A stretch of DNA of 23,278 bases from Ophiothrix spiculata (taxonomy: Eukaryota > Echinodermata > Ophiuroidea > Amphilepidida > Ophiotrichidae). The stretch's first letter is position 1. Each line of letters opens with the position of its first letter. The notes below the pieces were generated by a model, which did no database searches, was not told where the DNA came from, and saw nothing but the letters and a program-made list of their open reading frames with translations. The position numbers were made by a program, and so were the translations under genes. The stretch lies in assembly GCA_000969725.1 (NCBI GenBank), contig JXSR01S011814.1; one strand, written 5' to 3'. Positions 8,879 to 19,146 of this stretch are shown one piece after another.

Positions 8879-9529
8879 GTAAGTTTCATCTAAGAGCCCT
8901 TGTGATTGGTTGGTTCAAAGATAAGTACATTTGTGTAGCCAATTATATTTAAGCTTGATGAATTTCAACTTTTAGAACCAAATATTTTACACAAGTCCGA
9001 TTCATAAGGAGCATGTGCACTTCGGGTGCTTTGTGTTTTGTTGATAGATCAATATCAAAATGTAATACCAAATGCACCAGTATAATAAAAGGAGTTGAGG
9101 AAGGCTTCACCCTCATTGCTCTCTGACCATTATCATATAATTAGAGAATAGAAGATGGCGATTTATTGTTTTGCCTGTCATCTATCGTCTCATAATGGAT
9201 GGGCGTATATCATTTTGAGTAATGGGTGCCCCTGTAGCTCATTCTTAGTCACAAATTTGAGTCATTTATAAACCAAAAACGATGTAAATTATTGCCAAAA
9301 ACTATAAACATTATCATTGGAAAAATGTACACCCCTATTCAAACATGAAATATTCCAAACCCAGTAAAGTTGTTCGCGCCGGATGTGTGCGTATATCTGC
9401 ATCGCGCCATGGTTTTGAACGTCATCTATCGTATCATAATGTATGGCCAAAATTCCTTATTAGGAAGTAAAATTGCACTCAGTTACTAAGAATTAATAAT
9501 AATAATGTTAATAAAGATACCGCTCTAAT

Positions 9530-9915
9530 GGAAATCACAGCGCTTTACTAAACAATAATATACGACTGAGACACTACTTTGTAAACAATGTGTTTTTAGC
9601 ATACGTTTGAAACAGAGACAGACGGCGCCTCTCTGATGCTGACCGGAACCTGATTCTAAATCCCGGGGACCGCAATTTGGAAATGAATTGTCCCCAGCTT
9701 GGCATTTAGAGCGTGGTACAGCAAGACTGGTAGCATCAGACGCGGATAGAAGTCGGCGGCTACTGTCCATGTTGCAATTCGGATCATTGTATAACTGCAA
9801 AAAAATCAATGAGGTAAATAATTGGAGCCTGCGATTGAGAATTTGAGAGATTTGAAAATATACAGCAAAATCTTGTACTTGATCCTGTCCTTGACAGGCA
9901 ACCAATGAAGAGTGC
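9530..9915 (-). pseudogene. Decayed LINE reverse-transcriptase C-terminal fragment
   Basis: On the minus strand one frame reads LHWLPVKDRIKYKILLYIFK, and another reads SDATSLAVPRSKCQAGDNSF, then CGPRDLES and FKRMLKTH. LHWLPV..RI.YKIL, followed by VPRS, a GP motif and FK..LKTH, is the usual C-terminal end of CR1/L2-like LINE proteins. The pieces sit in different frames, so it is broken by frameshifts. It lies in intron 2 antisense to the host gene. Confidence 0.7.
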
Positions 9916-9951
9916 ACAACAAGGGTAACGAGATTTAGTCTCTACCGCATG

Positions 9952-10035
9952 CAAAGATCTAAGAATGCATCACGGGTCAAAGTGATGATGCATGTCACGA
10001 TGCAGAAACTGATTTACTTCCTTATTAATATACTC
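9952..10035 (+). pseudogene. Partial decayed copy of exon 3
   Basis: The stretch starting CAAAGATCTAAGAATGCATC repeats the middle of exon 3 (from about 10070) at an offset of 118 bp. It encodes QRSKNAS, then RVKVMMHVTMQKLIYFLI. Compared with the true exon there are Trp to Arg, Ala to Val and Thr to Met changes plus two synonymous ones. It has neither the first nine codons nor the 3' part with the donor, so it cannot replace exon 3. It is a duplication relic. Confidence 0.75.
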
Positions 10036-10045
10036 TCTTCCACAG

Positions 10046-10186
10046 GTTCTATGTATGCGCTCAGAGTTCCAAAGATCTAAAAATGCATCATGGGCCAAAG
10101 TGATGATGCATGTCACGACGCAGAAACTGATTTACTTCCTCATTATACTAGCAGCATTAAGCCGGGGCTTATATTTTTCACTACAA
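10046..10186 (+). CDS. Exon 3: loop with TTQK motif and transmembrane segment 2
   Basis: The acceptor CTTCCACAG ends at 10045 and the donor is GTAAGT at 10187. The exon encodes 47 codons in phase 0. It reads VLCMRSEFQRSKNASWAKVM, then MHVTTQK and a hydrophobic segment LIYFLIILAALSRGLYFSL. The basic RSK stretch followed by TTQK and a helix ending in an arginine fits the first intracellular loop and second helix of TOM1-like proteins as I recall them. A decayed copy of its middle lies 118 bp upstream (9952-10035), within the intron that ends at this acceptor. Confidence 0.87.
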
Positions 10187-10524
10187 GTAAGTAACTTTTT
10201 GTATTCGTTGTCAAGAAGTGTAAAATCTTGACTGTTTTCTGTCATACGTACAATAATACATTTTCTGCCTTTGAATTTAGCTCTTTCAAGAAAGCTAGGT
10301 GTCAATTACAAATAAGCTATAGGGAGTGTTCACAAATGCATGTAAGCAGGACCTGAAGCAAAAATAGAAAAATAAAAAGATAAAATAATGCAGAAATTTT
10401 TCTCTCTCAGACCATGAAGTTTTTGAGGGTCCCCTTATTCTGCAACCAAAATTAGTGGTCAACCCCATAGGAAGGCATTTGTGGTGATTTCTTTTCAAAC
10501 TCCCCTCTAAAATAGCAGTCAAGT

Positions 10525-10830
10525 AAGCTCAAACGATAAGGCACTTTCTTGCAGGTCCCGAGTTCGAACCCCGCTGGAACCAAAAGTTGAGTGTGCTTGA
10601 AATTCCCTTAGGCAAGAAACTAACTGCTAATTGTCTCGTGGTAACTTGTACGAAACTCGGGGAGCTGATCCGGGCAGCGATGGTGCATTATGTGGGCTGA
10701 TCAAGGTTCAGCACCCTAGAGGTTGCCACAAAACCTGAAATGATGCTTGGTGTGTCCTAATGAAGCTTCCTTGAGCCTCAGTGGTCAGCGAACACTTGTA
10801 AATTATACTGAGGCAACATGGAATAACAAA
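10525..10830 (+). mobile_element. SINE with tRNA-like head, second family
   Basis: AAGCTCAAACGATAAGGCAC, then GGTCCCGAGTTCGAACCCCG, is a tRNA-like A-box/B-box pair. It is followed by a body with CCCTTAGGCAAGAAACTAAC, the Leu-Gly-like box often seen in invertebrate SINEs. It is not a functional tRNA because no cloverleaf closes. The right end is approximate. Confidence 0.65.
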
Positions 10831-12954
10831 TCGGGGAGGCATAGTGCACTCTAAATCCCCTGTATTTATTTAAATTTAAATTTAGGACCCCTTCTTTTGC
10901 ATCAGGCCCACAATACGTGTTTGTAAACAGCCCCTAATGCATGCACATTTATTAAAGATAAGACTATATACTAGGCTAGTTTCTCCTTGAGTCCTTGTAC
11001 CCCTTGTACTATATTTACTATAGTGCGTCATTGCACATTCTGTCTTTGTAAAGCTTTCTTTAATATTGAAAATACCATACACATGTGTAAATGTCATTGG
11101 GACATGGGGGTATTAGGTGAGTGGGTAAAATGTCATACATTCATAAATAATGTAACATTGCACTCCCAGAGAAAGTAATGTAGCTTACTTCAAGAGAAAT
11201 AGGATGTTCAAAAAATGTAGCAAAGATTGGTGTACTGTGGAATCGTGTGGAATAAAGAACTTCAGAAATGTGTTATCATTAGATAATAAAATTTAAAAGA
11301 AACTTACAGGTGTGTGTTCCGATCCTTCACTCAAAAAAATGAAATTGGAAATTTTGATACCATCCCTGTAAATTTTCACAACCATATTTAAGTTTGTTGA
11401 AGAGATATGGTCAAAAAACTACTGAATTACTTGAATATTTTATTAACAAGAATAAATATCCTAATAGGTTTCAATGGATCACTCTCAGACACATTTTTAC
11501 CTTTAGCATTAATTTGGCTCAAGGTATACAAATTAAACTTGACAATTACTTTATGTACATATATTGTAGGTGATTACCCTACATTCAAATGTGGAAAAAG
11601 TGTATATGTTAAATCTGTCACCAGATCGGAATACCTATCTTTAACAGCAACAAAAACAACAATCATCAAGATGAGTTTGTCTTCTAAAGTACCGGTATAT
11701 TTATAAACAAATTTCATCTATGGCTAGTAGCTAGTAAACAAAATATTAACACAATATCAATTGTGATGCTTGAATTGCCATACCATGCAAGGGGTCACTT
11801 TAAAACTTGGAGCAAACTGTTTGCCTGAAACTATTTGGGAAGCTTCATAAGTACTCAGTTTTTAACGTTGATATGCCCAACTGACGTTTTGCAATATATA
11901 ACAAAATTGCTCTACTAATAAGCCTTTACAAATTCTACAAAATTGGTGGAAACAAAATTTTATTAGTTTTACTAAACTTTAGTCTTATAAACATAAAATG
12001 TCTTGCACCACAATTTTCCATAGTTATTCTAGATGGGAACTGCAATGCCAAACTTATTTGTAATATATGCTACACAAGTAAATAAGCCATATACACAAAC
12101 GAGTTGCAGTTTCAGCCACTCATTTGTGTGGCTTCTGTTCTGAGCTTATAATTAGAAAGGAACATCCCATGTAATATATTGGTCAAGACAGTAATCCCTA
12201 TCACCGTACAAATATTGTCAATTTGCCTTGCCTGTGTAATGATTCATTGTTTAGATGATATCACTGTGTAAATTTAGTGGTCTGATCAGGGGGTACCTGC
12301 CCGGGTAGCTGATGCTATTCAGATATGACACTTCGCACACAGATTTTGGTTATATTTGATTTACGCATCAAATGCTAAAATACACCCATTTATCATTTTT
12401 GAGTCACTATGGTATATTGCTACCCCCGCCCATAGTTGATGGTGTATCAATGATGTATAATTTAATTAACGCTTAAGGCTTAGCAAGATTTACAGTGCTT
12501 AGACTTTTAAGGTTCACAGTTTCAAAGTTCATAAGTGCATGTGCATTGCACATGATCCAGATAAACTATGGTGCAAGGAGAGTCTGTCGATAACCATTAT
12601 GGCTTGATGTGTGTAGACACGCAGTCCTTTAGAGGCACTATTGTGTGTGTAAACCCTAACCCTGAATTGGGAGGTGCTCCAAGTACATCGTAGGAGAAAA
12701 AAGCATTCGAACCTGACTTCCCAGCGAGGCATGCCATTAGCAGGACACCACAGGTAGCAAAGTGGTCCCCATATGTAACCTGCATCTATGACGTATTCAG
12801 ACTTAGGCACCGCATTTTTGTGATTTTTTTACAGTGAGCTTTAGCGCGGTTAGGGTATAGAATGTGAATCTGCGAACATTGACTAATCAGTGGCGTAACA
12901 GAATTTGTTGGTTTTAAGTGATAAACTCTGTGGTACAGAAGAAGGATAAACAAA
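10831..12954. other. Intron 3 stretch without recognised element
   Basis: It is mostly AT-rich sequence. Open frames here, such as 11407-11706 and 12529-12810, have no recognisable domain and no splice context. I see no gene and no convincing transposon ends. Confidence 0.45.
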
Positions 12955-13376
12955 TTTACTGAATTTACTCAACATTTGCAAATCTACCACAATTAATTCT
13001 TGTTCGTTTTATTATACTGCAATTCATGATTTGGCCAGCTTACCTAGTGCAATAAAATCCATCTCCAGCAAACAAAGTTTTAAGAAAAGTGTCAAATCAC
13101 ATCTTTTAGATCAAATCCAATGTTAATATGTATTTTTATGAGCATTTTAAATTATATTTATTGTGTTTATTTGTATATCATTTGACTGTTGTGTTTTATG
13201 TCATTGCATAATATTGCTTAAAGGACCCCTTTGGAAATAAGCCTTTGGGCTTAAAGGGCAATCCTGATATCTCCCCATCTTGTATATATTTTATGTTAAT
13301 TAAAGTACTTTTAGATTTTTATATATGTTACTTGTAAATGGAGATACCGAATAAAATCAAATCAAATCAAATCAAA
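12955..13376 (+). mobile_element. 3' end of an L2/CR1-like LINE
   Basis: Around 13021-13126 a short frame reads DLASLPSAIKSISSKQSFKK then SVKSHLL and stops at TAA (13124-13126). This matches the usual WNSLP.SI...S...FK..LK.HLL terminus of LINE proteins. The 3' untranslated part has a GCCTTTGGGC hairpin near 13242 and ends in tandem AAATC units at 13351-13375, as expected for this type. The left limit is approximate. Confidence 0.75.
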
Positions 13377-13443
13377 CAAAATGAACTTAAACATTTATTG
13401 GCTTGTTATTCTTAATATACAGCATGGTAATTTGCATTCTTAA

Positions 13444-13885
13444 GGTGTCTGGTCCATGATAGATCTGCCTGAAATTTTCTAGTAAAAATCGCATGAATGA
13501 TATTTTATCGATGTAGAAACGATTTTAAAATAAAAATTAGGGTCATCGGACTCGTTTTTGCATGCGAGTCGGTTTAAAAACAGCATTTGGGGTTTTTTTG
13601 GGGGGGAAAATTAGTATAGATGGGAAATGTGGCAAACGTAACATTAGTTTTGATTGAAAAACTTCCCACCGAAATTTTTTGTCAATTTTTCCTCAAAAGT
13701 TACGCAAAAGTATGTTCTTTCAATTAACAAAATAAAAGTGGGGGTCACTTACCTATTTTTCACGAAAAATTAGAAAATGAGAACTTTTTTGGCTTAAAAC
13801 ACTTTTCCGCATATACTGCGCATGCATGTTGCTGCACTTGCGAAATCAAAACCAGTGCGTACAAATATCGCGTGGACCAGACACC
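13444..13885. mobile_element. TTAA-flanked inverted-repeat element (piggyBac-like MITE)
   Basis: TTAA followed by GGTGTCTGGTCCA at the left, and TGGACCAGACACC followed by TTAA at the right, make perfect 13-bp ends. TTAA duplication is the piggyBac signature. There is no transposase frame. The alternative is that TTAA is part of a 17-bp inverted repeat of another family. Confidence 0.65.
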
Positions 13886-14100
13886 TTAATATCAAGATCT
13901 ATGCTGATCAAGGTCTTTTGAAAAGCAACTATTCACTGTTCACTCGTTTGATTAGTAGGCCTATATGCTCAAGAAAAATAACGTTGCCCGATGTAAATTA
14001 AAAATTAAAAAACATTTAATACAATTTTTATAACAAAAAAGGGTACACCTTTGTCTGGGATCATTTTTTGGTGAATTTTATTCTGAAGAACGAAATCATC

Positions 14101-14480
14101 AGTTTATTGACCTGTTGCCCCAGAAAAAACATTTGTTGGTAAAATTCTGGCCTCAAAACAGATAAAATTGATATTGCTCTCTAGGACAATATCCGTAATA
14201 CAAAAAAGTAGACGATAACTTGTCTGTACTCCTTTGATCAAGGTCCTATACAGATCCTTTTTGATCATATGGGAAAGTTTATTCACCTGTTGCTCAAGAA
14301 AAACAACATTTGTTGGTCAAACTTCTTGCTCAAAACAAATAGAATGACTTCACTCTCTAGAGCAGTACCCAGATAAGTTTATTGACCTGATCCTGAGGAG
14401 AACTAAGATCATTTGGTTACATGGCCTCTAAAACCAAATAGAAGTGACACACTTCCTAGAATAGTGTCCGGGTACAATTG
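14101..14480. repeat. Diverged tandem repeat with AGTTTATT(G/C)ACCTG starts
   Basis: Units start at 14101, 14276 and 14377 and share AGTTTATTGACCTGTTG, AAGAAAAACA, CATTTGTTGGT and CTCTCTAGA blocks. Unit lengths of about 175 and 101 bp are unequal, so it is an old, broken array. Confidence 0.6.
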
Positions 14481-14532
14481 GCTCGACAATTGGGGAAAAC
14501 AAACAGTTCTTTTACATACTAACATTATGAAA

Positions 14533-14650
14533 TCCAATGTTTCTTGGCCTGATATGTATGATTTATTTGTTTGATATAGTTTTGAAGTAGATCACTTTTT
14601 GCCAACTGAGCTTCATAAGTTTCATTGTAAGATGCCACCAAATTGTAGCA
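14533..14650. repeat. Dispersed duplicate block, copy 1
   Basis: TTGGCCTGATATGTATGATT, then TTTGTTTGAT and GTTTCATTGTAAG and GTAGCATTG, matches 15311-15430 with substitutions. Its nature is unknown. Confidence 0.55.
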
Positions 14651-14814
14651 TTGGCAAGTTGTCAGGTATGAGGCGATCTGAAGGGCACCCAACTTTGGTT
14701 TTGGAAGGAGTGTGTAGTTCCGATATTTGAAACTCTGGTCTAAGAAACAGAAGGTTGGCTCTGAAAATGCATCTAGAGAACTGAAGTGACCCAAAAGTGA
14801 CCCTTGAGAGCAAA

Positions 14815-15016
14815 AATTTCCTCCTAAATTGTGCTTGAAATGGGGGTCTTGGGAACTAAAAAATGAGGCTTAGGAACTGAAAACATTTGAAAATAGGGCT
14901 TGAGAACTAAAGATTGTGCTTGAAATTGGGTCTATATGGAGCAGCAGATAAGGCGTAAAAATGGGCTCTTGAGGGCCGTAGATATCTGTATCACCTTTCT
15001 AGGTCAGTGCCCGCCC
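14815..15016. mobile_element. Diverged right half of the 5073-5438 element family
   Basis: GGGGGTCTTGGGAACTAAA, GAGGCTTAGGAACTGAAA, and GGGCTCTTGAGGGCCGTAGA followed by GTATC and GTCAGTGCCC align with 5300-5430. The left half is missing, and the right end abuts the next MITE. Confidence 0.55.
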
Positions 15017-15021
15017 TTAAT

Positions 15022-15228
15022 ACATACTTGCCAACTGTCCCTCTTTTGGAGGGACATCCCTCTTTTGACCTAAACTAAATGCCGTAAAAAAACGTGATTT
15101 AAGTAGGTGTCCCTCTTTTTGCAAATATTTCTACATAGTAATGTATAGGTAATTCAGAAATGTCCCTCTTTTTAAACATTTTCTGTCATTTGTCCCTCTT
15201 TCTGAAATTAGAATGTTGGCAAGTATGT
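15022..15228. mobile_element. 207-bp MITE with ACATACTTGCCAAC ends
   Basis: ACATACTTGCCAAC (15022-15035) and GTTGGCAAGTATGT (15215-15228) are perfect inverted repeats, flanked by TAAT on both sides. The inside holds several TGTCCCTCTTT units in one orientation and one GAGGGACA in the other. There is no coding content. Confidence 0.75.
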
Positions 15229-15310
15229 TAATACCTTTCTTGCCATTTAAATGATATGAAGTTCTACTGCAGTCTCCATTTTATCATTGGCCTACTTAAC
15301 TGACTTAATC

Positions 15311-15430
15311 AAATCAAAAAGTTTGTTGGCCTGATATTGATGATGTATTTGTTTGATTAGTTATAAACTAATTGTTCATTGCCATCACAGAGTTTCATCA
15401 TTGTAAGCTGTCATCTTATTGCAGCATTGT
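15311..15430. repeat. Dispersed duplicate block, copy 2
   Basis: It is homologous to 14533-14650: TTGGCCTGATATTGATGATG, TTTGTTTGATTAG, GTTTCATCATTGTAAG, GCAGCATTG. The open frame that follows to 15661 is unrecognised. Confidence 0.55.
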
Positions 15431-16205
15431 TTACAATCCGAGTTATCGAATTTAAAAGCTATTGAGCGAGTTATGGGGCGATTTGTTAATATGTTTGATG
15501 AAGGTATTTTGTCAAGATTTGTAGGTAAGCTCTATGCAGATTTCTTTGCCTGCAACCATAATGCTGTAGTTGTATCAATTTATGATGTTAGAATGGGTTT
15601 TCTTCCTAAAGATAAAACCAATTATTCGACATTGTCAAATTTTTTTGTTTCTCACAAATGACAAAATATCTGGCCATGTCCTTTAACTTGACTCCCTTCT
15701 TGCTATCCCAGCTTGCTATACCATTGGCCTAACAGCTCAATATACAACTTTGCTCAAAACATACATTTACATCAAACAACTTGCCGTACAACTCTCAAGA
15801 CTACAACTCGCCTTTCTTCAACTCTATTCTTATTAAATTGCCTTACTGATAAAAGGATCAGCTCATGTGAGTTTGTTTTGGGAGTTTTACAAGTGTGTAA
15901 ACATGGAAAAAAGAGATGGTGTAAATGAATGAACCCCAAAAGTCCAAATTCCAAAACCATATTCCAAGGCCATTTTCTGGAAATTAGTTGTTTTGGTTCT
16001 ATATGATGATGTATCGGTTTTGGCTCAGTTTCAATTAAAATTTGTGCAATTGTCAAAGTGGCACGTTCAGATAGTTGAGTAGGGGTTGAGATATAGCTTG
16101 ATTTGTCCAAGGTCATTTTCTTGATATTGGTTGTTTTGCTTCTAGAATGATACACCATCCTTTTAAGCTCCTTTTTATTTCACTTTCAGGTTAAAATGTG
16201 TAGGC

Positions 16206-16668
16206 CTATACTGCCCTACCATGACAAAAGAGAGTAAGTGACATGTTTTATGAAATGGTGTTTTTTACTTAATATTGACTAACATGAAAATATCTTCCCA
16301 CAAAATATACGTAGAAGTCACTGAAGTTACCGGAAAGTAAAAAAATACCATGTTGATAAGTTACTTCCTTAATTTGGTATGTGAAAAGTATAGTAGGACT
16401 TATTAAAATTTACATTGATAAACCACCACAAAAGGAAGCAAAAGACAAGTTTATTGATACTTTTTATTGATTTATTGATTAATGATTAATCTTGATCTGA
16501 ATCAATTGTCTTTTTCTTATAGCATATGCTATTATAATTCATCAAGAGTAAAATAACTTTAGTACTTGGTCATATTTGATAAAAAACGCTTGAAGTTATG
16601 TTTTTCATTAATAACTGAGAAGTTTGAAATTGTCACTTACTTCCATTTGTCATGGTAGGGCAGCATAG
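16206..16668. mobile_element. 463-bp inverted-repeat element
   Basis: The left end CTATACTGCCCTACCATGAC, continuing AAA..AGTAAGTGACA, pairs with the right end TGTCACTTACTTCCATTTGT, continuing CATGGTAGGGCAGCATAG. Arms are about 40 bp, imperfect. There is no transposase frame, and the target duplication is uncertain. Confidence 0.72.
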
Positions 16669-17058
16669 TTGTCGTAATGACAATTTGTGGTTTAGTTGAG
16701 GTGAGATCTGAGTTTTGCGTTTTGAACACTGACCGAACATCTTCTCCAGAGATGGCATAGGTTATATCTGTGTCCAAAAAGCATAATTTACCCTATAAAA
16801 TTTTTCCTCAGATTTGACATAGACCTCTGGCATCCCATTTTCACATTCGGTACAACAAGCCACCAAGCCATAGCTGCCCTAGCAACAGTGATCAGAATGT
16901 GATCAGTGCTAACACTTGTCTATGATTTTTGACTTAAGAAATTTTATTAATTTTCTCGTGAAATATTGTTAATTTCAGTTTCAGTGGGGCTTGTGTCGTG
17001 GTTATTTTTGCCAGCAGTGCAATTACATGTACACTTTGTATTCAATGTTTGCCTAGGG

Positions 17059-17300
17059 CCGGGGGGGGGGGGGTAACTGATATTTGTGCCCTGGTAACCA
17101 CCTGAGATCCGCATGTTACAGGGGTGACCCTATGTGATACCGAAAATTGGCAAAAATGGGTTAAATGATGCCCTATCTGAGACCATAAATCTACCATATC
17201 TGTTCGAATGGATACCCTATCCAGGACCAAACCACAAATTCAGATTCATACCTTATATGAGATTGACGACGCAGAACAAAACTTAGGGTTGTACCTCTGG
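17059..17300. mobile_element. Possible left half of the G-tract element family
   Basis: CC, a 13-base G tract, TAACTGATATTTG and then TGAGATCCGC resembles the left arm of 5073-5438 (CCCCGGGGGGGGTACT then TGAGATCCGC). No matching right end is seen. Confidence 0.35.
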
Positions 17301-17333
17301 TAAAGAACCATTTCAAGAGCCACTGACCCAAGA

Positions 17334-17469
17334 CTTGACTTTTTATAGTGTGCTTGAAATTTATGAAAAATGGCGGCAAATACGGATACAATTTTCTTGC
17401 ACTTGACTTTTTATAGTGTGCTTGAAATTTAAGAAAAATGGCAGCTATTGCAGATACGACTTTCTTGCA
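17334..17469. repeat. 68-bp direct tandem duplication
   Basis: Copies at 17334-17401 and 17402-17469 begin CTTGACTTTTTATAGTGTGC and differ at several bases. A hAT-like MITE follows immediately. Confidence 0.85.
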
Positions 17470-17621
17470 CAGGGTGTGAGAGTTCAGCTTTTTACCTGAT
17501 TTCAGCTTTTTTTATGCCTTCAAAACAGTCATAATTTCAGCTTTTTCTTTCATTTTCAGCCTGTTTTGAGCATTTCGTCACTATTTTCAGCTTTTTTTAT
17601 CACCTGACTCTCACACCCCTG
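17470..17621. mobile_element. hAT-like MITE, copy B
   Basis: CAGGGTGTGAGAGTTCAGC and GACTCTCACACCCCTG form the ends, with a body of TTTCAGCTTTTT repeats as in copy A (2922-3032). CTTGCA occurs on both sides (17464-17469 and 17622-17627), compatible with a shortened target duplication. Confidence 0.7.
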
Positions 17622-17740
17622 CTTGCACTCACATGGCAATTTAGCATGACATGTAGCATATAATATTTTATTTCTTGGGCATTTGGGATGATTGAAATGA
17701 AAACCTCTCATATATTTTTTCTCTTCTTTTTTTCTTTCAG

Positions 17741-17836
17741 CAATATATGTCAACATCCTGGGCCAGTAATCTTCTCAGCATATATTACCCTCTCCTACTC
17801 TCCTGTTGTTCCCTCATTGTGTGCTTCTGGGCTGAG
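17741..17836 (+). CDS. Exon 4: transmembrane segment 3 with FWAE motif
   Basis: A strong acceptor (a long T-rich tract ending TTTCTTTCAG at 17740) and donor GTAAGT at 17837 bound 32 codons, phase 0 at both ends. The translation is QYMSTSWASNLLSIYYPLLL followed by SCCSLIVCFWAE. The helix running into FWAE is the best family mark for a TOM1/TOM3-like protein in this window. A partial copy that lacks the first eight codons follows 39 bp later (17876-17947). Confidence 0.88.
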
Positions 17837-17875
17837 GTAAGTCTATAGTCTTGTTGCCTTCCTGGAGACAGTGAT

Positions 17876-17947
17876 AGTAATCTTCTCAGTATATATTACC
17901 CGCTTCTTCTGTCATGTTGTTCCCTCATTGTGTGCTTCTGGGCTGAG
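17876..17947 (+). pseudogene. Partial copy of exon 4 with only synonymous differences
   Basis: Seventy-two bases repeat the last 24 codons of exon 4, including the same donor GTAAGTC. There are six differences, all synonymous (AGC/AGT, CCT/CCG, CTC/CTT, CTA/CTT, CTC/CTG, TCC/TCA), so the peptide SNLLSIYYPLLLSCCSLIVC and the following FWAE are identical. The first eight codons of exon 4 are missing. The AG dinucleotides just upstream (17866-67, 17870-71, 17876-77) give lengths not divisible by three, so no nearby acceptor yields a phase-compatible exon. I call it a duplicate of unknown status. The excess of silent changes is unusual for a dead copy. Confidence 0.65.
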
Positions 17948-17999
17948 GTAAGTCTGTAGGGCTAAAAGTACTTATGATTTAGACTCCATTACTTTTTAA

Positions 18000-18680
18000 C
18001 TTTACCATAATGTCAGTTGTAAGTCCTGCTACCGAGAACTCCGCACAGCAGGAACTCAGCATTGGAGATTACCAGAGCCTAGTGTAACAATCCCAGCTAT
18101 TGCCTGGGTACTATGCCAAGTGCCATTGCAGAAAATGTAAGTCACATCCCGGGTGCAGTCTCCTTCCATGCCAGATGGAATTCATTGACGTATCACTTGT
18201 ACTGTCCCTGACTTTGCCTGCCAGAATTCATATCATATTCAAATATACACCCTTATGATTCTCCTGCTGTAAAAACAACAAGGTAACATCCCTAGCTACA
18301 TTTTGGTATATGGCCCAGTTAGCTTGGCGACTATTGTACAGTCAGGGGCACAGACCAGTACGGTACAATCCCGGCTGGCGGGGCATTACTTTCTGATGAT
18401 CTGATGGCAATAGTCCCGGGTATTGTCCCTGCAGTGCTCAGGTCCCGAGTAGCCGGGTTTGCAACAAGAGTCCTCTCCAATCTTGATGAGTAGAGCAATA
18501 GTTACCGATTTTACAGTGCCTGCCATACAATGCAACATCGCAGTGACATAAAATTTTCAAATGTGCTAACTCCACCTCCACCGTTTAGTTAGACAATTTT
18601 GCAGAGAACCACTAATTGATGGCAGAGAATGACAAACACATCAAATAACAGTTTTGTAGGAAGGCCATAGTACATATGGA
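18000..18680. other. Intron 4 stretch without recognised gene
   Basis: It is less AT-rich than its surroundings and has several CCCGGG/CCCGAG sites, but I see no exon, paired ends or family I can name. Confidence 0.4.
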
Positions 18681-18687
18681 GAAAAAA

Positions 18688-18805
18688 AATGCAGAAACAA
18701 GTATGGACTGAAAACCAAATAAACAGTATACAGTGTTAGGACTGGAAATCAAACCTGTGACTACTTGGTACAAAATAAGAGAAGTACCACTCCAAAAACC
18801 TGCTT
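18688..18805 (-). mobile_element. tRNA-derived SINE, minus strand, decayed
   Basis: The reverse complement reads GGTTTGATTTCCAGTCC (B-box-like), then TTATTTGGTTTTCAGTCCAT and TTTCTGCA, matching the tail of the SINEs at 1933 and 6136. The head is worn. It lies only about 70 bp upstream of the exon 5 acceptor. Confidence 0.65.
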
Positions 18806-18874
18806 CCAAGCAAGTTCAAAAAAAAAAGATTTCAGTGTCATTTAACATGTGCATCATTCTCTGTTTCATTTCAG

Positions 18875-19117
18875 GCATTTCATTTGACAGAAAAGGACAA
18901 CAACAACCCCGGATTCCTCAGCAAGTCTTTCCTATCCTTCATCCTCTTCAATGTCCTCCTGTACATCATCCTCCTTGCACAGTTCATAGCAACAGAGCTT
19001 GCCACCGACAGTGACAATCTCGACTACCTAGTGCAATTTTTCAACGGCTGCTTTGCTACCTTGATGGTTATAGTACTTGTATTCTTCTTGGCCTATGGTG
19101 TGGAGGTCTTTTTCAAG
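18875..19117 (+). CDS. Exon 5: transmembrane segments 4 and 5
   Basis: The acceptor TTTCATTTCAG ends at 18874 and the donor GTAAGC starts at 19118. The exon has 81 codons, phase 0. It begins AFHLTEKDNNNPGFLSKS, then the hydrophobic segment FLSFILFNVLLYIILLAQ, a polar stretch ELATDSDNLDYLVQFFNG, and a second hydrophobic segment CFATLMVIVLVFFLAYG, ending VEVFFK. The last 45 codons (from 18983) are the unit that is repeated five more times downstream. Codon use is rather GC-rich next to the AT-rich introns. The exon joins exon 6 in frame. Confidence 0.87.
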
Positions 19118-19146
19118 GTAAGCTAACAATTGTTATCATCGCAAAG

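Noticed and set aside
11407..11706. 99-residue plus-strand frame
   Set aside because: There is no recognisable domain or conserved motif. It is AT-rich, lies in the long third intron, and was not supported as an exon.
12283..12430. GGGGGTA and TACCCCC as ends of another element
   Set aside because: The pairing is only about seven bases, too short to separate from chance.
12529..12810. Two overlapping minus-strand frames (93 and 62 residues)
   Set aside because: Both read through the same sequence in different frames and neither shows a family motif.
15419..15928. Frames of 80 and 71 residues
   Set aside because: The first partly overlaps a dispersed repeat, has no known domain and cannot be joined in a defensible way to the host gene.
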